A model generated the notes under the pieces. That model saw nothing but the letters and a program-made list of their open reading frames with translations. It did not search any database and was not told the DNA's origin. The position numbers were made by a program, and so were the translations under genes. Positions 5,849-8,454 of a stretch of DNA of 8,454 bases are shown piece after piece (positions within the stretch are counted from its first letter, which is position 1; each line of letters opens with the position of its first letter). This DNA is from Arcobacter sp. UBA7394 (GTDB lineage Bacteria > Campylobacterota > Campylobacteria > Campylobacterales > Arcobacteraceae). The DNA is taken from the NCBI GenBank assembly GCA_002470185.1, contig DKNG01000022.1:1-8454 (forward strand), written 5' to 3'.

Positions 5849-6670
5849 TTAAGAATTTTCTCGAATTTCATCTTTTATATCTTCAATAGAATCTAAAAGC
5901 ATTTTTTGATCAAATCCATATCTTTGCGCAAGCTCCGAAGAGATCTTAATTGATCTATCACTTAATGGATCTCTCATATCTGCTAAAGCTTTTACAATCT
6001 CTAAGGCTTGGGTATGTTTCTTAAAATGACTAGGGCAAGAATCGCTATTTCCTACAAAACCAATTGAGAAAATAAGATTATGACTTAATGCCCAATGTTT
6101 GAAGATATTTGCTGTAATTCTTGAACTAGAAAAACCAATAAAATCTTCCTCACATTTTGTTATATTATTTGTTTTATTTAATTCTTTTAAGAAATCTTTT
6201 GACTTATCTTCTTGTGTTAAGACATTTGCAATAATAAATTTACCAGTCTCTTGTAAGAATGCTGGCATTAATAAATCTTCTTTTAATTCATTATCAAATT
6301 TAGATACCCATGTATTTACAATTTTTGTAGCTAATGCACTTATTTCAATAAAATCATCATTGCTAATCCCATAAGGAGATAAGTTACATTTAACTGTATT
6401 TTGCACAATAGAACCCATTGCAAGAGAAATTGTAAAGTTAATACCAAGAAGATTAATAGCTCTACTTAAAGTATCAATTGTACTTCTAAATCCAAACATT
6501 GAAGAGTTTGCAACTCTTAATATTGTGCTTACAAGTAAAGGATCTTTTTTAATTATTGCAATCAGTTCTTCTGGATTAGTATTTTTTACTTTTCTGAAGT
6601 CTTCTAATTCAAGCATACTATTAGGTAATGGTGGTAATGAGTCAATTTTTTCTGTTAATTTCTTTTTCAT
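5849..6670 (-). CDS. HDOD domain protein, probable signalling or regulatory role
   Basis: The 273-residue protein is an HDOD-domain member (a catalytically inactive relative of HD hydrolases). The evidence is IDSLPPLPNSMLEL at residues 9-22, the helical segment PEELIAIIKKDPLLVSTILRVANSSMFGF (about 33-61), and TIDTLSRAINLLG (64-76), all hallmark HDOD positions. No second output domain, membrane segment or signal peptide is visible, so it is a stand-alone cytoplasmic HDOD protein. The Campylobacter relative Cj0248 is associated with motility, but a specific function here is not shown by the sequence. The start is ATG with AGGA 6 bases upstream. The gene is divergent from thiC and ends 57 bases before the ispDF start; no strong terminator is visible in that gap, so read-through into ispDF is possible. 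Confidence 0.9.
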   Translation of the reverse strand: MKKKLTEKIDSLPPLPNSMLELEDFRKVKNTNPEELIAIIKKDPLLVSTILRVANSSMFGFRSTIDTLSRAINLLGINFTISLAMGSIVQNTVKCNLSPYGISNDDFIEISALATKIVNTWVSKFDNELKEDLLMPAFLQETGKFIIANVLTQEDKSKDFLKELNKTNNITKCEEDFIGFSSSRITANIFKHWALSHNLIFSIGFVGNSDSCPSHFKKHTQALEIVKALADMRDPLSDRSIKISSELAQRYGFDQKMLLDSIEDIKDEIRENS

Positions 6671-6692
6671 ATTAATCCTAATAATTTACTAA

Positions 6693-6698
6693 GTTATA
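6693..6698 (-). promoter_or_regulatory. -10 element of the HDOD gene
   Basis: On the minus strand the bases read ACAAGATATAACTTAG, giving TATAAC at 6698 to 6693. This is close in form to the thiC element GATATAAT on the other strand. It lies 22 bases before the HDOD ATG, leaving a leader of roughly 15 bases. No -35 motif is evident. Confidence 0.4.
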
Positions 6699-6751
6699 TC
6701 TTGTTTTTATGTAAATAACAATGTTTTAATTGATTATTTTAGTATAAATAC

Positions 6752-6768
6752 AATACTTTATTAGTATT
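6752..6768. repeat. Short inverted repeat in the HDOD-thiC intergenic region
   Basis: AATACT (6752-6757) and AGTATT (6763-6768) are perfect complements around TTATT. The surrounding 6671-6907 region is almost entirely A and T. It also contains ATTGATTATT twice (6729-6738 and 6782-6791). These may be regulator sites or just low-complexity chance; nothing else is visible in this region apart from the two promoters. Confidence 0.3.
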
Positions 6769-6866
6769 TTTACTTGTTTTTATTGATTATTATATAGAAA
6801 AGAAACTTATATAAGTAATAAATATAAATTACAATCTATAATTAAGGTTTTATAAACAAATTTAGA

Positions 6867-6872
6867 TATAAT
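6867..6872 (+). promoter_or_regulatory. thiC -10 element TATAAT
   Basis: TTTAGATATAATCG contains a perfect TATAAT, in the upstream-T-rich context typical of Campylobacterota sigma-70 promoters without a clear -35. Transcription would start near 6879, giving a leader of about 29 bases before the thiC ATG, with AGGA at 6896-6899 as the ribosome-binding site. That leader is too short for a TPP riboswitch. Confidence 0.65.
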
Positions 6873-6880
6873 CGCTGTAA

Positions 6881-8263
<1,383 letters not shown>

Positions 8264-8269
8264 AACTTT

Positions 8270-8454
8270 TTATGAAAGATATACCTTAACTTTAGGGTAT
8301 GTCTTCATAATCTTCTCTCTTCTACTTTTAGAACTTACAGCTATTGCAGTTGCTAAAACATCTGCTAGTGTTGCACTGTCTGCAACTACAGTCACAGAAT
8401 TTATATAATCCATACTAACAGCTTTTTTTGCATTTATTAAATGATGATATTTCT
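8270..8454 (-). CDS. apbE: ApbE-like FAD:protein FMN transferase, C-terminal 60 residues (5' end outside window)
   Basis: On the minus strand an open frame enters from the window end and stops with TAA at 8272-8270, giving 60 residues. The sequence begins KYHHLINAKKAV, matching the HH-I-DP region near the ApbE C-terminus. It continues VTVVADSATLADVLATAIAV, which matches the conserved ApbE segment (V-T-V-A-x-S-A-x-L-A-D-A-L-A-T-A) containing metal-binding Asp and Thr. ApbE enzymes transfer FMN from FAD to a Thr of target proteins such as NqrB, NqrC and RnfG, usually as periplasmic or lipid-anchored proteins; signal and N-terminal parts are not in view. A plus-strand open frame across 8124-8408 is only its shadow combined with that of thiC. 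Co-location with thiC may be chance, although apbE was first named for a thiamine-related phenotype. Confidence 0.83.
   Translation of the reverse strand, partial: KYHHLINAKKAVSMDYINSVTVVADSATLADVLATAIAVSSKSRREKIMKTYPKVKVYLS
8271..8309. terminator. Hairpin between convergent thiC and apbE, inside the apbE end
   Basis: TATGAA (8271-8276) pairs with TTCATA (8304-8309); after a small bulge ATACC pairs with GGTAT around a loop of about 10 bases. It begins 7 bases after the thiC stop and encodes the last dozen or so codons of the apbE gene. On the plus strand it is followed by a T/C-rich stretch, on the minus strand by AAAAAGTTTTA, so the U runs are weak. Confidence 0.45.

Noticed and set aside
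6099..6374. Plus-strand open frame of 91 codons
   Set aside because: It is antisense to the HDOD gene, whose frame shows clear domain motifs.

Overview
The window looks like chromosomal DNA of a Campylobacterota species, most likely an Arcobacter-type organism (Arcobacteraceae). The DNA is very AT-rich, with AGA and TTA favoured for Arg and Leu. It carries gene neighbourhoods I associate with this phylum: a DUF507 gene directly before carA, a fused ispDF, and an HP1021-type atypical response regulator next to ispDF and pgpA. Assignments come from reading translated proteins and motifs; no database search was possible.

Layout. (1) Positions 1-2219, plus strand: the 3' part of purA, a DUF507 gene and carA, almost without gaps, so probably one nucleotide-synthesis operon. 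It ends in a hairpin whose loop holds the carA stop codon. (2) Positions 2220-3300: a small accessory-looking island. It has two further inverted repeats, a minus-strand gene for a short exported protein of unknown function, and a divergent HxlR-family regulator gene. Between these two lie three spaced direct repeats, the best candidate for an undescribed regulatory unit. A bidirectional hairpin closes the island. (3) Positions 3298-6670, minus strand: in transcription order an HDOD-domain gene, ispDF (isoprenoid precursors), an HP1021-like regulator with a non-phosphorylatable receiver, and pgpA (phosphatidylglycerol synthesis). The last three are coupled tightly; a probable promoter lies between the HDOD gene and ispDF. 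(4) Positions 6671-6907: a divergent promoter region. (5) Positions 6908-8263, plus strand: thiC (thiamine pyrimidine synthesis), with a short leader and no visible TPP riboswitch. (6) Positions 8270-8454, minus strand: the 3' end of a convergent apbE-like gene that is not an open frame from a start codon within this window.

Most of the window is housekeeping metabolism: purines, pyrimidines/arginine, isoprenoids, phospholipid and thiamine. The points worth a second look are the HxlR/exported-protein pair with its three repeats, the degenerate regulator that appears to derive from an NtrC-type protein, and the 8-base words shared between the HxlR intergenic region and the ispDF promoter.
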